This document shows positions 29,174 through 40,263 of a stretch of DNA of 64,000 bases, piece after piece. The stretch covers positions 480 to 64,479 of the forward strand of contig VIQU02000002.1 of assembly GCA_010206225.2 (NCBI GenBank), read 5' to 3'. The stretch's first letter is position 1, and each line of letters opens with the position of its first letter. The translations under genes were made by a program, and so were the position numbers. Origin of the DNA: Lachnospiraceae bacterium MD308 (GTDB taxonomy: Bacteria; Bacillota; Clostridia; Lachnospirales; Lachnospiraceae). Under the pieces are notes generated by a model that searched no databases, was not told where the DNA came from, and worked only from the letters and a program-made list of their open reading frames with translations.

Positions 29174-29746
29174 AAGATGACTGTATTATATGAGGTGAAG
29201 ACAGGACATACAAAGGAAGTGCTGAAAGCATTTGCGAAGTTTTATAATGAGATTGGGAAGAATAACAAGAAGATTATGTTCCGGTATGGGATAGCGGCGG
29301 TATGTTTCCTGATGCTGCCAAGGGCATTGAAGCTGTCGGGAATTTATCCAGCAATCTGCTGGGGGGTGGGAATTGTTATCATCATATTGGCATTTGCAAG
29401 AACATATCTGACTTATTTTGGTCTGCTTGGGCGAGACATATATTATAAATATAATATAAAGATCAACATGTCATTTGGCCATTCTGGCTTTATCGTAGAA
29501 GATAACGAAAAGAATACTTACAAGTACCATATGATCCGGGAAATGTATGCGGATAACGAGATGTATTACTTATACATGGAGTCGGATGACCTGTTTATAA
29601 TTCCTAAGACGGATTTTGTATCGGGTTCTTCGGAAAAGTTTTATGATTTTATGCAGCAGAATACCAGCAAGGAATTTAAAGAGGTGCATATAAGTCTCAA
29701 ACAAAAATTCATCAGAATGCAGACAGGGCTGCAGAATCAGCAATAA
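29174..29746 (+). CDS. YcxB-like family protein
   Basis: Two TM helices then FGHSGFIVEDNEKNTYKYHMIREMYADNEMYYLYM; start approximate. Confidence 0.6.
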   Translation, partial: KMTVLYEVKTGHTKEVLKAFAKFYNEIGKNNKKIMFRYGIAAVCFLMLPRALKLSGIYPAICWGVGIVIIILAFARTYLTYFGLLGRDIYYKYNIKINMSFGHSGFIVEDNEKNTYKYHMIREMYADNEMYYLYMESDDLFIIPKTDFVSGSSEKFYDFMQQNTSKEFKEVHISLKQKFIRMQTGLQNQQ

Positions 29747-30049
29747 CAAGGATTCGGAAAAAGCGGCGTATCAGCTTAAATGTGATATGCCGCTTTTCTT
29801 ACGTCTGAATATCGCTGCATTTTTATTGAACAGAAATAAGAAAATGTAATGGCGGCATTAAGAATTATAATGTTTTTATTGACACACGTTTAACAGAGTG
29901 TTAAAATATATCAAGAACAGGTAAGAAGGCCATTAATTTTAGGGTATGTCAGTTTGCAGAATGGTTTGTCTTATCTCTGAATTTTCCGAAAAATATACGG
30001 GGAAATTAAGAATTCCTGAAAGTAACAGGAAAGAAACGAGGTGTATTTT

Positions 30050-31576
30050 ATGAGTGGTACCAGTATTATTATTTTATGTACGATTCTTGCGTACATGTGC
30101 CTGTTGATTGGAGTAGGTGTTTACAACTCAAGAAAGAACAGCAGCAGTGAGGACTTCTACCTTGGCGGAAGAAGAATGGGAGCGTTAGTAGTTGCCATGA
30201 GTGCTGAGGCGAGTGATATGTCAAGCTGGCTTCTGATGGGACTTCCGGGAGTTGCCTATCTGACGGGAATAGCAGATGCATTCTGGACGGCAGCGGGTCT
30301 TGCGATCGGTACATATCTGAACTGGCTTTTCACTTCGAGAAGATTGAGACGCTATTCAGAAAGAATCGATGCGATCACAGTTCCGACCTTTTTTGCTAAG
30401 AGATTCCATGATGAGAAGAATATCATTACAGCAATCTCTGCTGTTATTATCGTAATATTCTTCATCCCCTATGTGGCCTCTGGATTTGCAGCGTGTGGAA
30501 AGCTGTTCAATTCTTTGTTTGGACTTGACTATATGACGGGTGTTATATTGTTTGCGATCATAATTGTTATCTATACGATTATGGGCGGATTTACAACCGT
30601 TGCTACCAATGACCTGATTCAGAGTATTGTAATGTCGATCGCATTGATCTCCATCATTACATTTGGAGTGAGCAGTGCCGGCGGGTTCGGAGCAGTTATG
30701 GATAATGCAAAGTCATTGCCGGGATATTTTTCTCTTTCTGCAATTCATGATGCGGTTGCGGGAACAGCGGTTCCGTATTCTGCCTTGTCAGCAGTGTCTC
30801 TTCTTGCATGGGGTATCGGATACTTTGGTATGCCTCATATTTTAGTAAGATTTATGTCTATCGAGGATGAGAATAAGCTGGTATTATCCAGACGTGTTGC
30901 TTCTGTTTGGGTGACGATTGCTATGGGCGTTGCAATCTTTATCGGTGTTGTAGGTCTTGGTGTTGTTAATGCGGGAAACATGGCTCCGTTAGAGGACAGC
31001 GAGCGTGTTATCATCGCACTTACAGATATCCTGAGCAAGAACGGATTCCTTGCGGCGATTCTTGGCGGTGTGATCCTTGCAGGTATTTTGGCTGCAACGA
31101 TGTCAACTGCTGACAGCCAGATGCTTGTTGCGGCTTCCGGTGTATCTGAGAATATTGTGCAGGATTTCTTTGGCAAAAAGCTTACAGAGAAACAGGGACT
31201 TCTGGTTGCCCGTGGAACGATCCTTGCGATTGCTGCCATTGGACTATTCCTTGCAAGAGATCCGAACTCCAGCGTATTTGGAATTGTATCCTTTGCATGG
31301 GCTGGTATGGGCGCTGCATTTGCGGGTGTTATGATCTGTGCATTGTTCTGGAAGCGTACGACGCTGCAGGGCGCACTGGCAGGTATGATATCCGGCGGTG
31401 CAATGGTATTTATCTGGAAGTACGGTGTTCGTCCGATGGGCGGAATCCTTGATATCTATGAGCTGCTTCCGGCATTCTTAGTATCACTTGCAATGATCGT
31501 TATCGTGAGTCTTGCAACTAAGGCGCCAAGTCAGGCAATTATTGACGAGTTTGAGAGCGTTAGTGTAAAGAAATAA
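30050..31576 (+). CDS. putP: Sodium/proline symporter
   Basis: FYLGGRRMGALVVAMSAEASDMSSWLLMGLPGVAYLTG; SSF family, PutP-like. Confidence 0.88.
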   Translation: MSGTSIIILCTILAYMCLLIGVGVYNSRKNSSSEDFYLGGRRMGALVVAMSAEASDMSSWLLMGLPGVAYLTGIADAFWTAAGLAIGTYLNWLFTSRRLRRYSERIDAITVPTFFAKRFHDEKNIITAISAVIIVIFFIPYVASGFAACGKLFNSLFGLDYMTGVILFAIIIVIYTIMGGFTTVATNDLIQSIVMSIALISIITFGVSSAGGFGAVMDNAKSLPGYFSLSAIHDAVAGTAVPYSALSAVSLLAWGIGYFGMPHILVRFMSIEDENKLVLSRRVASVWVTIAMGVAIFIGVVGLGVVNAGNMAPLEDSERVIIALTDILSKNGFLAAILGGVILAGILAATMSTADSQMLVAASGVSENIVQDFFGKKLTEKQGLLVARGTILAIAAIGLFLARDPNSSVFGIVSFAWAGMGAAFAGVMICALFWKRTTLQGALAGMISGGAMVFIWKYGVRPMGGILDIYELLPAFLVSLAMIVIVSLATKAPSQAIIDEFESVSVKK

Positions 31577-31596
31577 ATGACCATATATAATAAGGA

Positions 31597-31635
31597 AAGA
31601 AAAGCCCTGCTTATGTTAGGGGCTTTTTCTTTTGG
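31597..31635 (+). terminator. Rho-independent terminator after putP
   Basis: GAAAAGCCCT-gcttatgtt-AGGGGCTTTTTCTTTT. Confidence 0.8.
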
Positions 31636-31682
31636 AATAAATAGATTGTATCAAAAAAAATACAATAATTCATTAAAAGGGC

Positions 31683-31711
31683 TTGAAATAGTTACTTCCA
31701 TCATATATACT
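31683..31711 (+). promoter_or_regulatory. Putative promoter of S10 operon
   Basis: TTGAAA - 17 nt - TATACT. Confidence 0.65.
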
Positions 31712-31719
31712 AAAAAAGC

Positions 31720-31951
31720 TGTGACATGATAGCGATGAAACGTGAGGTTGCTGCTGAAGATCTTCTTGGAATTAATTGTTCGGGAAGAAGTATAGCGGGT
31801 TTTCCGTGGAGCGAATGTCAAGTTAGGAAACTGGCGACAAGTCACTGTATCACATATGGGCTGTGTGAGGTTCTCACGACACACACGGCAAAGTGTACAG
31901 TCACCGCTTGTCGTACTGGAGTTAATAGTACGAAAAGGAGGCGACTTTTTT
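31720..31951 (+). promoter_or_regulatory. Structured leader of S10 operon
   Basis: CGACAAG (31835-31841)/CTTGTCG (31907-31913) stem enclosing TGTGTG..CACACA hairpin; GTACT/AGTAC hairpin 31913-31931. Confidence 0.55.
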
Positions 31952-32269
31952 ATGGCAAGTCAAGTAATGAGAATCACTTTGAAAGCGTATGATCATCAGT
32001 TGGTTGATGCATCCGCTAAGAAAATCATCGAAACTGTGAAGAAGAATGGGGCAAAGGTGAGCGGTCCGGTACCTCTTCCGACTAAGAAGGAAGTAGTAAC
32101 TATCTTAAGAGCCGTTCACAAATACAAAGATTCCAGAGAGCAGTTCGAGCAAAGGACTCATAAGAGACTGATCGATATTATCACACCTACACAGAAGACA
32201 GTAGATGCATTATCAAGATTAGAGATGCCAGCCGGTGTATATATCGATATCAAAATGAAAAATAAGTAA
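31952..32269 (+). CDS. rpsJ: 30S ribosomal protein S10
   Basis: [47 protein letters not shown]. Confidence 0.97.
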   Translation: MASQVMRITLKAYDHQLVDASAKKIIETVKKNGAKVSGPVPLPTKKEVVTILRAVHKYKDSREQFEQRTHKRLIDIITPTQKTVDALSRLEMPAGVYIDIKMKNK

Positions 32270-32300
32270 GCACTTGGCGAGGTGTTTTCGAGCCTAGTGC
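32270..32300. repeat. Ribosomal-operon hairpin repeat A
   Basis: GCACTTGGCGAGGTGTTTTCGAGCCTAGTGC. Confidence 0.8.
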
Positions 32301-32409
32301 GAACTTAGTTCAATGAACGGAGAGAATTGAACATCAACAACACACAGTATTCCTACTATTTAGGATGAGCGCATAAGCGTTCCGCTGTAAATCACAGGAG
32401 GTAATTATA

Positions 32410-33090
32410 ATGAAGAAAGCTATTTTAGCTACAAAGATCGGGATGACACAGATCTTTAGCGAAGACGGCACACTGACACCGGTAACGGTTCTTCAGGCTG
32501 GTCCTTGTGTAGTAACACAGGTTAAGACGGTAGAGAACGATGGATATGAAGCGGTTCAGGTCGGATTTGTTGACAAGAAAGACAAGATTGTGAATAAGGA
32601 CAAGAGCGGTAAGAAAGAGATCGTACACCGTCATGGTGTGACGAAAGCTGAACAGGGGCATTTTGCTAAGGCTGGTGTTTCTGGAAAGAGATTTGTCAGA
32701 GAGTTTAAATTAGAGAACGCGGGAGAATATCAGCTTGCACAGGAGATCAAGGTTGATATCTTCGAGGCTGGCGACAAGATTGATGCTACCGCGATTTCCA
32801 AAGGTAAAGGTTTCCAGGGTGCGATTAAGAGACATAATCAGCACAGAGGACCTATGACACACGGTTCCAAGTATCATCGTCATGCTGGTTCTAATGGAGC
32901 TGCTTCCGATCCGAGCAAAGTATTCAAAGGAAAGAAGATGCCCGGACAGATGGGGCACGTTAAGGTTACAGTTCAGAATCTTGAAGTGGTGCGCGTAGAT
33001 GCAGAGAAAAATCTGCTTCTTGTAAAGGGTTCTGTACCGGGGCCGAAGAAATCTTTGGTAACTATTAAAGAAGCAGTGAAATCTATTTAG
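32410..33090 (+). CDS. rplC: 50S ribosomal protein L3
   Basis: [20 protein letters not shown]. Confidence 0.97.
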   Translation: MKKAILATKIGMTQIFSEDGTLTPVTVLQAGPCVVTQVKTVENDGYEAVQVGFVDKKDKIVNKDKSGKKEIVHRHGVTKAEQGHFAKAGVSGKRFVREFKLENAGEYQLAQEIKVDIFEAGDKIDATAISKGKGFQGAIKRHNQHRGPMTHGSKYHRHAGSNGAASDPSKVFKGKKMPGQMGHVKVTVQNLEVVRVDAEKNLLLVKGSVPGPKKSLVTIKEAVKSI

Positions 33091-33118
33091 GATTTGACGG
33101 GAAGGAGGAAGACTTAAG

Positions 33119-33739
33119 ATGGCAAACGTATCTGTTTATAATATCGAAGGCAAAGAAGTTGGTACAATCGATCTTAGCGATGCGGTATTTGGTGTTGAGG
33201 TTAACGAGCATCTTTTACACATGGCAGTTGTGAACCAGCTTGCAAATAACCGTCAGGGAACGCAGAAGGCTAAGACTCGTTCTGAAGTATCTGGCGGCGG
33301 AAGAAAACCGTGGAGACAGAAAGGAACAGGCCACGCCAGACAGGGTTCTACAAGAGCTCCACAGTGGACGGGCGGCGGAGTTGTATTTGCTCCGGTACCG
33401 AGAGACTATTCCTTTAAGATGAATAAGAAAGAGAAGAGGGCGGCGCTCAAATCCGCACTTACTTCCAGAGTAGAAGAGAAGAAGTTTATCGTTGTTGACG
33501 AGATCGTATTTGATGAGATTAAGACGAAGAACTTTGCTAACATGTTAAAGAATCTGGATGTTGCAAAAGCGTTGGTAGTATTAGAGGATGGTAATGTGAA
33601 CGCAGAGCTGTCAGCAAGAAATATTGCTGATGTTAAGACGGCTAAGACTGGAACAATCAACGTGTTTGACGTTATGAAATACAACACGGTAATCGCTACA
33701 AAAGCTGCTGTCCAGAATATCGAGGAGGTGTACGCATAA
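33119..33739 (+). CDS. rplD: 50S ribosomal protein L4
   Basis: TRSEVSGGGRKPWRQKGTGHARQGSTRAPQWTGGG. Confidence 0.97.
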   Translation: MANVSVYNIEGKEVGTIDLSDAVFGVEVNEHLLHMAVVNQLANNRQGTQKAKTRSEVSGGGRKPWRQKGTGHARQGSTRAPQWTGGGVVFAPVPRDYSFKMNKKEKRAALKSALTSRVEEKKFIVVDEIVFDEIKTKNFANMLKNLDVAKALVVLEDGNVNAELSARNIADVKTAKTGTINVFDVMKYNTVIATKAAVQNIEEVYA

Positions 33740-34044
33740 TGGCTGATATTAAATATTATGATGTAATCCTTAAACCGGTCGTTACTGAGAAGAGCATGGA
33801 GCTCATGGGCGAGAAAAAATATACATTTCTTGTTCATCCGCAGGCAACAAAGTCTCAGGTAAAGGAAGCTGTTGAGAAGATGTTCGACGGAACAAAAGTC
33901 GCAGGCGTTAATACTATGAACTGCGAAGGAAAAAAGAGAAGAGTCCGCGGTACAATGCAGTTTGGAAAGACAGCAAAGACGAAAAAGGCAATTGTCCAGT
34001 TAACAGAGGACAGCGCAGATATTGAGATTTTTGAAGGTCTATAA
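33739..34044 (+). CDS. rplW: 50S ribosomal protein L23
   Basis: YYDVILKPVVTEKSMELM. Confidence 0.96.
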   Translation: MADIKYYDVILKPVVTEKSMELMGEKKYTFLVHPQATKSQVKEAVEKMFDGTKVAGVNTMNCEGKKRRVRGTMQFGKTAKTKKAIVQLTEDSADIEIFEGL

Positions 34045-34140
34045 GACTTGCTGAGGGCGAGCCGAAAGGCGAAGGCCAAAGCCTAGTCGGGGCCTGTTCG
34101 GAGAACTTGGCGAGGTGCTTTCGAGCCTAGCGAACCGAAC
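34045..34140. repeat. Ribosomal-operon hairpin repeat B (two units)
   Basis: GACTTGCTGAGGGCGAGCC...GCCTAGTC (34045-34088) and GTTCGGAGAACTTGGCGAGGTGCTTTCGAGCCTAGCGAACCGAAC (34096-34140). Confidence 0.8.
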
Positions 34141-34239
34141 GTGTACAGCATGAGAATATGTAGTTGAAAATAAGGTAACATGCTAAATCATACGGATAGA
34201 AACCGTGATAATAAACAGTATTGAAAGGAGAAGTTAGTC

Positions 34240-35082
34240 ATGGGAATTAAGACATACAACCCATATACGCCTTCTAGAAGACAGATGACAGGTTCAGACT
34301 TTGCAGAGATTACAAAGTCGACACCGGAGAAATCACTGTTGGCTTCAAAGAGCAGACAGGCAGGACGTAATAATCAGGGAAAAATTACAGTTAGACACCG
34401 CGGAGGCGGGGCTAAGAAAAAATACAGAATCATAGATTTCAAGAGAAATAAAGACGGTGTAGCTGCTAAAGTAATCGGTATCGAGTATGATCCGAACAGA
34501 ACAGCAAATATCGCCCTTATCTGCTATGAAGACGGTGCCAAAGCATACATCCTTGCTCCGGAAGGACTTAAGGTTGGTATGAAGATCATGAACGGAGTTG
34601 AGGCTGAGGTGAGAATCGGTAACTGCCTTCCTCTTTCAGAGATTCCGGTAGGTACACAGATCCATAACATTGAGCTGTATCCGGGAAGAGGCGGACAGTT
34701 GGTTCGTTCCGCAGGAAACAGTGCGCAGCTTATGGCAAAAGAAGGTAAATATGCAACCCTCCGTCTTCCGTCAGGAGAGATGAGAATGGTTCCGATCATC
34801 TGCAGAGCTTCTGTAGGAGTTGTTGGAAACGGCGATCACAGCCTTATTAATATCGGTAAGGCAGGACGTAAGCGTCATATGGGTATCAGACCGACAGTTC
34901 GTGGTTCTGTTATGAACCCGAATGATCATCCGCACGGTGGTGGTGAAGGTAAGACTGGAATCGGACGTCCGGGTCCGTGTACACCTTGGGGCAAACCAGC
35001 GCTTGGTCTTAAGACAAGAAAGAAAAACAAATCTTCTAACAAGCTGATTGTCAGAAGAAGAGATGGCAGAGCAATCAAATAG
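34240..35082 (+). CDS. rplB: 50S ribosomal protein L2
   Basis: [39 protein letters not shown]. Confidence 0.97.
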   Translation: MGIKTYNPYTPSRRQMTGSDFAEITKSTPEKSLLASKSRQAGRNNQGKITVRHRGGGAKKKYRIIDFKRNKDGVAAKVIGIEYDPNRTANIALICYEDGAKAYILAPEGLKVGMKIMNGVEAEVRIGNCLPLSEIPVGTQIHNIELYPGRGGQLVRSAGNSAQLMAKEGKYATLRLPSGEMRMVPIICRASVGVVGNGDHSLINIGKAGRKRHMGIRPTVRGSVMNPNDHPHGGGEGKTGIGRPGPCTPWGKPALGLKTRKKNKSSNKLIVRRRDGRAIK

Positions 35083-35105
35083 TTTTTATAAGGAGGTTAG
35101 AACCT

Positions 35106-35387
35106 ATGGCACGTTCAATTAAAAAAGGACCATTTGCAGACGCAAGCCTGCTTAAAAAGGTTGATGCTATGAACGAATCGGGCAGCAAGTCTGTGATCAA
35201 GACATGGTCCCGCCGTTCTACAATCTTTCCAAGCATGATTGGGCATACAATTGCTGTTCATGACGGAAGAAAGCATGTTCCGGTATATGTTACAGAAGAT
35301 ATGGTTGGACACAAGCTCGGTGAGTTCGTTGCGACCAGAACATACAGAGGGCATGGAAAAGACGAGAAGAAATCAAAAGTAAGATAA
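35106..35387 (+). CDS. rpsS: 30S ribosomal protein S19
   Basis: [19 protein letters not shown]. Confidence 0.97.
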   Translation: MARSIKKGPFADASLLKKVDAMNESGSKSVIKTWSRRSTIFPSMIGHTIAVHDGRKHVPVYVTEDMVGHKLGEFVATRTYRGHGKDEKKSKVR

Positions 35388-35412
35388 TCAATGGTGAAAG
35401 GAGGGTTCATCC

Positions 35413-35799
35413 ATGGCAAAAGGACATAGATCCCAAATTAAAAGAGAAAGAAATGCTAATAAAGATACAAGACCTTCTGCTAAGCTGTCTTATGCAAGAG
35501 TTTCTGTTCAGAAAGCATGTTTCGTATTAGATGCCATCAGAGGCAAGGACGTAACTACAGCGCTTGGTATTTTAACTTATAGTCCGAGATACGCATCAAG
35601 CTTGATAAAGAAGTTACTGGAGTCTGCAATTGCTAACGCTGAGAATAATAATGGTATGAATGCTGAGAACCTTTATATAGCTGAGGCATATGCAAACAAA
35701 GGACCAACAATGAAGAGAATCAGACCGAGGGCGCAGGGCAGGGCTTATAGAATAGAGAAGAGAATGAGCCATATAACACTTGTGCTTGATGAAAGATAA
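35413..35799 (+). CDS. rplV: 50S ribosomal protein L22
   Basis: Family match and operon position. Confidence 0.96.
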   Translation: MAKGHRSQIKRERNANKDTRPSAKLSYARVSVQKACFVLDAIRGKDVTTALGILTYSPRYASSLIKKLLESAIANAENNNGMNAENLYIAEAYANKGPTMKRIRPRAQGRAYRIEKRMSHITLVLDER

Positions 35800-35810
35800 G
35801 GAGGGCAGAC

Positions 35811-36464
35811 ATGGGACAGAAAGTTAATCCTCATGGTTTAAGAGTCGGCATAATCAAAGATTGGGATTCCAAGTGGTATGCAGAGAAAGATTTTGCTGAT
35901 AATTTAGTGGAAGACCATGAAATCAGAACGTATCTTAAGAAAAGATTATACAGCGCCGGTATTTCCAGAATCGAGATTGAGAGAGCATCTGACCGCGCGA
36001 AGATCATTATCTATACAGCAAAGCCTGGCGTCGTAATCGGTAAAGGCGGAGCTGAGATTGAAAAGGTAAAAGGTGAGCTTGCAAAGTTCACGGATAAGAA
36101 GTTAATTGTTGATATCAAGGAAATCAAGAGACCGGATAAAGATGCTCAGTTAGTAGCAGAGAACATCGCTCTGCAGCTTGAGAACCGTATCTCCTTTAGA
36201 AGGGCTATGAAGTCTTGTATGTCCAGAACAATGAAGGCAGGAGCACTCGGAGTTAAGACTTCCGTATCAGGACGTCTTGGCGGAGCAGATATGGCTCGTA
36301 CAGAGTTCTACAGCGAGGGTACAATCCCGCTTCAGACACTCAGAGCAGACATTGACTACGGATTCGCTGAGGCCAATACAACTTACGGAAAAGTCGGTGT
36401 TAAGGTATGGGTTTACAAGGGCGAAATTCTTCCGGAAAAAGCAGCTAAGGAAGGGAGAGATTAA
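35811..36464 (+). CDS. rpsC: 30S ribosomal protein S3
   Basis: [26 protein letters not shown]. Confidence 0.97.
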   Translation: MGQKVNPHGLRVGIIKDWDSKWYAEKDFADNLVEDHEIRTYLKKRLYSAGISRIEIERASDRAKIIIYTAKPGVVIGKGGAEIEKVKGELAKFTDKKLIVDIKEIKRPDKDAQLVAENIALQLENRISFRRAMKSCMSRTMKAGALGVKTSVSGRLGGADMARTEFYSEGTIPLQTLRADIDYGFAEANTTYGKVGVKVWVYKGEILPEKAAKEGRD

Positions 36465-36466
36465 TC

Positions 36467-36904
36467 ATGTTAATGCCAAAAAGAGTAAAACGTCGTAAAC
36501 AGTTCCGCGGTTCTATGAAGGGAAAAGCACTTCGCGGAAATCAGATTACAAACGGTGAATATGGTATCATTGCAATGGAGCCATGCTGGATCCGCTCCAA
36601 TCAGATTGAGGCTGCCCGTATCGCTATGACGCGTTACATTAAGCGTGGCGGTAAAGTCTGGATTAAAATATTCCCGGATAAACCTGTAACTACAAAACCA
36701 GCAGAGACACGTATGGGTTCCGGTAAAGGAACTTTGGAATATTGGGTAGCAGTTGTGAAGCCGGGCCGCGTAATGTTCGAAATTGCGGGTGTGCCGGAAG
36801 AAGTGGCAAGAGAGGCTCTTCGCCTTGCAACACACAAGCTGCCTTGTAAATGTAAAGTAGTTTCTCGCGCAGACTTAGAAGGCGGTGATAACAGTGAAAA
36901 TTAA
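36467..36904 (+). CDS. rplP: 50S ribosomal protein L16
   Basis: [25 protein letters not shown]. Confidence 0.97.
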   Translation: MLMPKRVKRRKQFRGSMKGKALRGNQITNGEYGIIAMEPCWIRSNQIEAARIAMTRYIKRGGKVWIKIFPDKPVTTKPAETRMGSGKGTLEYWVAVVKPGRVMFEIAGVPEEVAREALRLATHKLPCKCKVVSRADLEGGDNSEN

Positions 36905-37103
36905 TGCATTTGTAGAAGATTTAAAAACAAAATCAGCTGCAGAGCTGAACGAAGAATTAGTAGCTGCTAAAAAGGAACTTTTCAATTTAAGATTCCAGAA
37001 CGCAACAAACCAGTTAGACAATACAAGCAGAATTAAAGAAGTAAGAAGAAATATTGCCAGAATCCAGACAGTGCTGACTGAGGCACAGAAGGCTCAGGCA
37101 TAG
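36894..37103 (+). CDS. rpmC: 50S ribosomal protein L29
   Basis: [35 protein letters not shown]; overlaps rplP end. Confidence 0.95.
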   Translation: MKINAFVEDLKTKSAAELNEELVAAKKELFNLRFQNATNQLDNTSRIKEVRRNIARIQTVLTEAQKAQA

Positions 37104-37147
37104 GTATAAATTTCTGCTTTTCAAAAAATCCCGAAAGGAGTAAAACT

Positions 37148-37402
37148 GTGGAAAGAAATCTTAGAAAAACCCGTGTTGGTAAGGTTATCAGTGATAAAAT
37201 GGATAAGACCATAGTAGTTGCAGTCGAGGATCATGTAAAACATCCGCTTTACAAGAAGATTGTAAAGAGAACTTATAAGCTGAAAGCACATGATGAAGCG
37301 AACGAATGCAGCATTGGCGACAAAGTAAAGGTTATGGAGACAAGGCCGTTATCCAAGGATAAGAGATGGAGACTTGTCGAGATTATGGAAAAAGCAAAAT
37401 AG
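37148..37402 (+). CDS. rpsQ: 30S ribosomal protein S17
   Basis: [25 protein letters not shown]. Confidence 0.97.
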   Translation: MERNLRKTRVGKVISDKMDKTIVVAVEDHVKHPLYKKIVKRTYKLKAHDEANECSIGDKVKVMETRPLSKDKRWRLVEIMEKAK

Positions 37403-37421
37403 TATAAGGAGGGAAACCTGC

Positions 37422-37790
37422 ATGATACAGCAAGAAAGCAGACTGAGAGTGGCAGACAACACAGGCGCGAAAGAGTTATTGTGTATCCGTGTACTTGGCG
37501 GTTCTACAAGAAGATATGCAAGTATTGGCGACATTATCGTTGCGACTGTTAAAGATGCAACACCAGGCGGCGTTGTTAAAAAGGGTGATGTGGTAAAGGC
37601 TGTAGTTGTTCGTACTGTCAACAGCACTCGTCGTAAAGACGGTTCTTATATCCGTTTTGATGAAAATGCTGCCGTGATTATAAAAGATGATAAGACACCA
37701 AGAGGAACCCGTATTTTTGGACCAGTAGCGAGAGAGCTTCGTGATAAGCAGTTCATGAGGATCGTTTCTCTGGCTCCCGAAGTTCTTTAA
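37422..37790 (+). CDS. rplN: 50S ribosomal protein L14
   Basis: [27 protein letters not shown]. Confidence 0.97.
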   Translation: MIQQESRLRVADNTGAKELLCIRVLGGSTRRYASIGDIIVATVKDATPGGVVKKGDVVKAVVVRTVNSTRRKDGSYIRFDENAAVIIKDDKTPRGTRIFGPVARELRDKQFMRIVSLAPEVL

Positions 37791-37804
37791 GGAGGTGCGT
37801 AAGG

Positions 37805-38116
37805 ATGTCAATGTTAAAGATTAAAAAAGGCGATACAGTAAAAGTGATCGCTGGAAAAGATAAAGACAAAGAGGGAAAAGTCATCGCTGTGAACCAGAAG
37901 GATGGTAAGGTTGTTGTAGAGGGCGTGAATATGATCACAAAGCATGCAAAACCGAACGCTTCCAATCCGAACGGCGGAATCATCCATCAGGAAGCTCCGA
38001 TCGATGCGTCTAATGTAATGTATATTCATAAAGGAAAAACTACAAGAGTCGGCATTAAGATGGACGGAGATAAGAAAGTACGTTATGCAAAATCAACAGG
38101 CGATGTTATCGATTAA
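37805..38116 (+). CDS. rplX: 50S ribosomal protein L24
   Basis: KIKKGDTVKVIAGKDKDKEGKV. Confidence 0.97.
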   Translation: MSMLKIKKGDTVKVIAGKDKDKEGKVIAVNQKDGKVVVEGVNMITKHAKPNASNPNGGIIHQEAPIDASNVMYIHKGKTTRVGIKMDGDKKVRYAKSTGDVID

Positions 38117-38139
38117 TTTGAGGAAGGAGGTTCAAGGCT

Positions 38140-38679
38140 TTGAGTAGACTGAAAGAACAGTACCAGAACGAAATCGTTGACGCTTTAACGAAAAAGTTCG
38201 GTTATAAAAATATTATGGAAGTGCCGAAGCTCGACAAGGTTGTTATCAACATGGGTGTCGGCGAAGCAAAAGATAATGCAAAAATCTTAGATTCAGCCGT
38301 TGCTGATCTGGAGAAGATTACAGGACAGAAAGCAGTTATATGTAAAGCTAAGAAGTCAGTTGCCAACTTCAAGTTAAGAGAAGGCATGGCAATTGGATGT
38401 AAGGTTACACTGCGAGGCGAAAGGATGTATGAGTTCGTTGACCGCCTGATTAACCTTGCGCTGCCTCGTGTACGTGACTTCAGAGGCGTGAATCCAAACG
38501 CATTTGACGGAAGAGGTAATTATGCACTTGGCATCAAGGAACAGCTCATCTTCCCCGAGATTGAATATGACAAGGTTGACAAAGTAAGAGGTATGGATGT
38601 TATCTTTGTTACGACAGCAAAAACTGACGAAGAGGCAAGAGAACTGCTTACACAGTTCAATATGCCGTTTACAAAGTAG
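38140..38679 (+). CDS. rplE: 50S ribosomal protein L5
   Basis: [42 protein letters not shown]. Confidence 0.97.
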   Translation: MSRLKEQYQNEIVDALTKKFGYKNIMEVPKLDKVVINMGVGEAKDNAKILDSAVADLEKITGQKAVICKAKKSVANFKLREGMAIGCKVTLRGERMYEFVDRLINLALPRVRDFRGVNPNAFDGRGNYALGIKEQLIFPEIEYDKVDKVRGMDVIFVTTAKTDEEARELLTQFNMPFTK

Positions 38680-38689
38680 GAGGTAAATT

Positions 38690-38875
38690 ATGGCTAAGAC
38701 AGCAATGAAAATTAAACAGCAGCGTCCGCAGAAATTCTCCACAAGAGAATACAGCCGCTGCAGAATTTGTGGACGTCCGCATGCATATTTGAGAAAATAT
38801 GGTATCTGCCGAGTTTGCTTCCGCGAACTGGCATACAAAGGACAGATTCCAGGTGTAAAGAAAGCAAGTTGGTAG
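38690..38875 (+). CDS. rpsN: 30S ribosomal protein S14 (zinc-binding type)
   Basis: [41 protein letters not shown], two CxxC pairs. Confidence 0.97.
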   Translation: MAKTAMKIKQQRPQKFSTREYSRCRICGRPHAYLRKYGICRVCFRELAYKGQIPGVKKASW

Positions 38876-38897
38876 CCCGAAAGCAACTGGCATTGAA

Positions 38898-39040
38898 CAC
38901 TTAGCGAAAGCAAGCCGTAAGGCGAAACTTAAGCTTAGTGAGAAAGCCCATCTCGGAATGAAATGACGGGATGTTGCAATGCTTAGTGCGAGGGCGTTCT
39001 TGGAGCTTAGCGAGGTATCCTCGAGCTTAGCGAGAAGAAC
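38898..39040. repeat. Ribosomal-operon hairpin repeat C (multi-unit)
   Basis: CACTTAGCG...AAGCTTAGTG (38898-38940) and GTTCTTGGAGCTTAGCGAGGTATCCTCGAGCTTAGCGAGAAGAAC (38996-39040). Confidence 0.75.
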
Positions 39041-39149
39041 CTCCCCCAAGGTCAGGATTCTTCCTTAAACAACAGGCAACTTTTTACCTTTAGGGAAACC
39101 AGTCTATAGCAACAAGAACAAAATTGGAAGAAAGAGAGGAATAACATTC

Positions 39150-39551
39150 ATGACTATGAGCGATCCAATTGCAGATATGCTTACAAGAATTCGTAATGCT
39201 AACACTGCAAAACATGATACAGTAGACGTACCGTCATCCAAAATGAAACTTGCTATCGCAAACATTTTACTGGATGAAGGATATATTGAGAAATATGACA
39301 TGGTTGAAGATGGAGTATTCAAGACAATCCGCATCACATTAAAATATGGCGCGGATAAGAATGAAAAAGTAATTACAGGTCTTAAGAGGATCTCAAAACC
39401 AGGTCTTCGTGTATATGCAAGCAGCGACAAAGTGCCGAAGGTATTCGGAGGACTCGGAACAGCGATCATTTCAACAAATGAAGGCGTGATTACAGATAAA
39501 CAGGCAAGAAAACTTGGTATCGGCGGAGAGGTTTTGTGCTTTATCTGGTAA
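39150..39551 (+). CDS. rpsH: 30S ribosomal protein S8
   Basis: [33 protein letters not shown]. Confidence 0.97.
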   Translation: MTMSDPIADMLTRIRNANTAKHDTVDVPSSKMKLAIANILLDEGYIEKYDMVEDGVFKTIRITLKYGADKNEKVITGLKRISKPGLRVYASSDKVPKVFGGLGTAIISTNEGVITDKQARKLGIGGEVLCFIW

Positions 39552-39560
39552 GGAAACACT

Positions 39561-39642
39561 ACGGCCACTAGGCTCGAAAGAACCTCGCCAAGTGGACCGT
39601 GTGTACTTTCGCACTAGGTTCGGGGAAAACTTCACCAAGTGC
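39561..39642. repeat. Ribosomal-operon hairpin repeat D (two units, inverted orientation)
   Basis: ACGGCCACTAGGCTCGAAAGAACCTCGCCAAGTGGACCGT (39561-39600) and GCACTAGGTTCGGGGAAAACTTCACCAAGTGC (39611-39642); reverse complements of the A/B type. Confidence 0.85.
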
Positions 39643-39709
39643 TCAATGTAACTGAAAACAGAGCAAACACAGATTTGTTCCGAAAATTTAAGTTAAGGAG
39701 GAAAAGGCA

Positions 39710-40252
39710 ATGTCACGTATAGGCAGACTGCCAGTTAAAATTCCAGCAGGTGTAACTGTTGAAATTGCAGAGAATAATAAAGTGACTGTAAAAGGTCCGA
39801 AGGGAACTCTTGAGAGAGAGCTTCCTGCAGAGATGGAAATTAAAAAGGAAGGCGAAGAAGTAATTGTTACAAGGCCGAACGATCTGAAAAAAATGAAGTC
39901 TCTTCATGGCCTTACAAGAACACTGATCAATAATATGGTTGTTGGTGTTACGGAAGGTTATCAGAAGGTTCTGGAAGTAAATGGTGTTGGATACAGAGCG
40001 GCAAAGTCTGGTAACAAATTAACCTTGAGTTTAGGATATTCCCATCCGGTAGAGATGATCGATCCGGAAGGTGTTGAGACTGTTTTAGAAGGACAGAACA
40101 AAATCATCGTTAAGGGTATCAGCAAAGAAAAAGTCGGACAGTATGCGGCTGAGATCAGAGATAAAAGAAGACCGGAGCCATACAAGGGCAAAGGTATCAA
40201 ATATGCTGACGAAGTGATCAGACGTAAAGTCGGTAAGACAGGTAAGAAATAA
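39710..40252 (+). CDS. rplF: 50S ribosomal protein L6
   Basis: [19 protein letters not shown]. Confidence 0.97.
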   Translation: MSRIGRLPVKIPAGVTVEIAENNKVTVKGPKGTLERELPAEMEIKKEGEEVIVTRPNDLKKMKSLHGLTRTLINNMVVGVTEGYQKVLEVNGVGYRAAKSGNKLTLSLGYSHPVEMIDPEGVETVLEGQNKIIVKGISKEKVGQYAAEIRDKRRPEPYKGKGIKYADEVIRRKVGKTGKK

Positions 40253-40263
40253 GAAAGGAGAGT

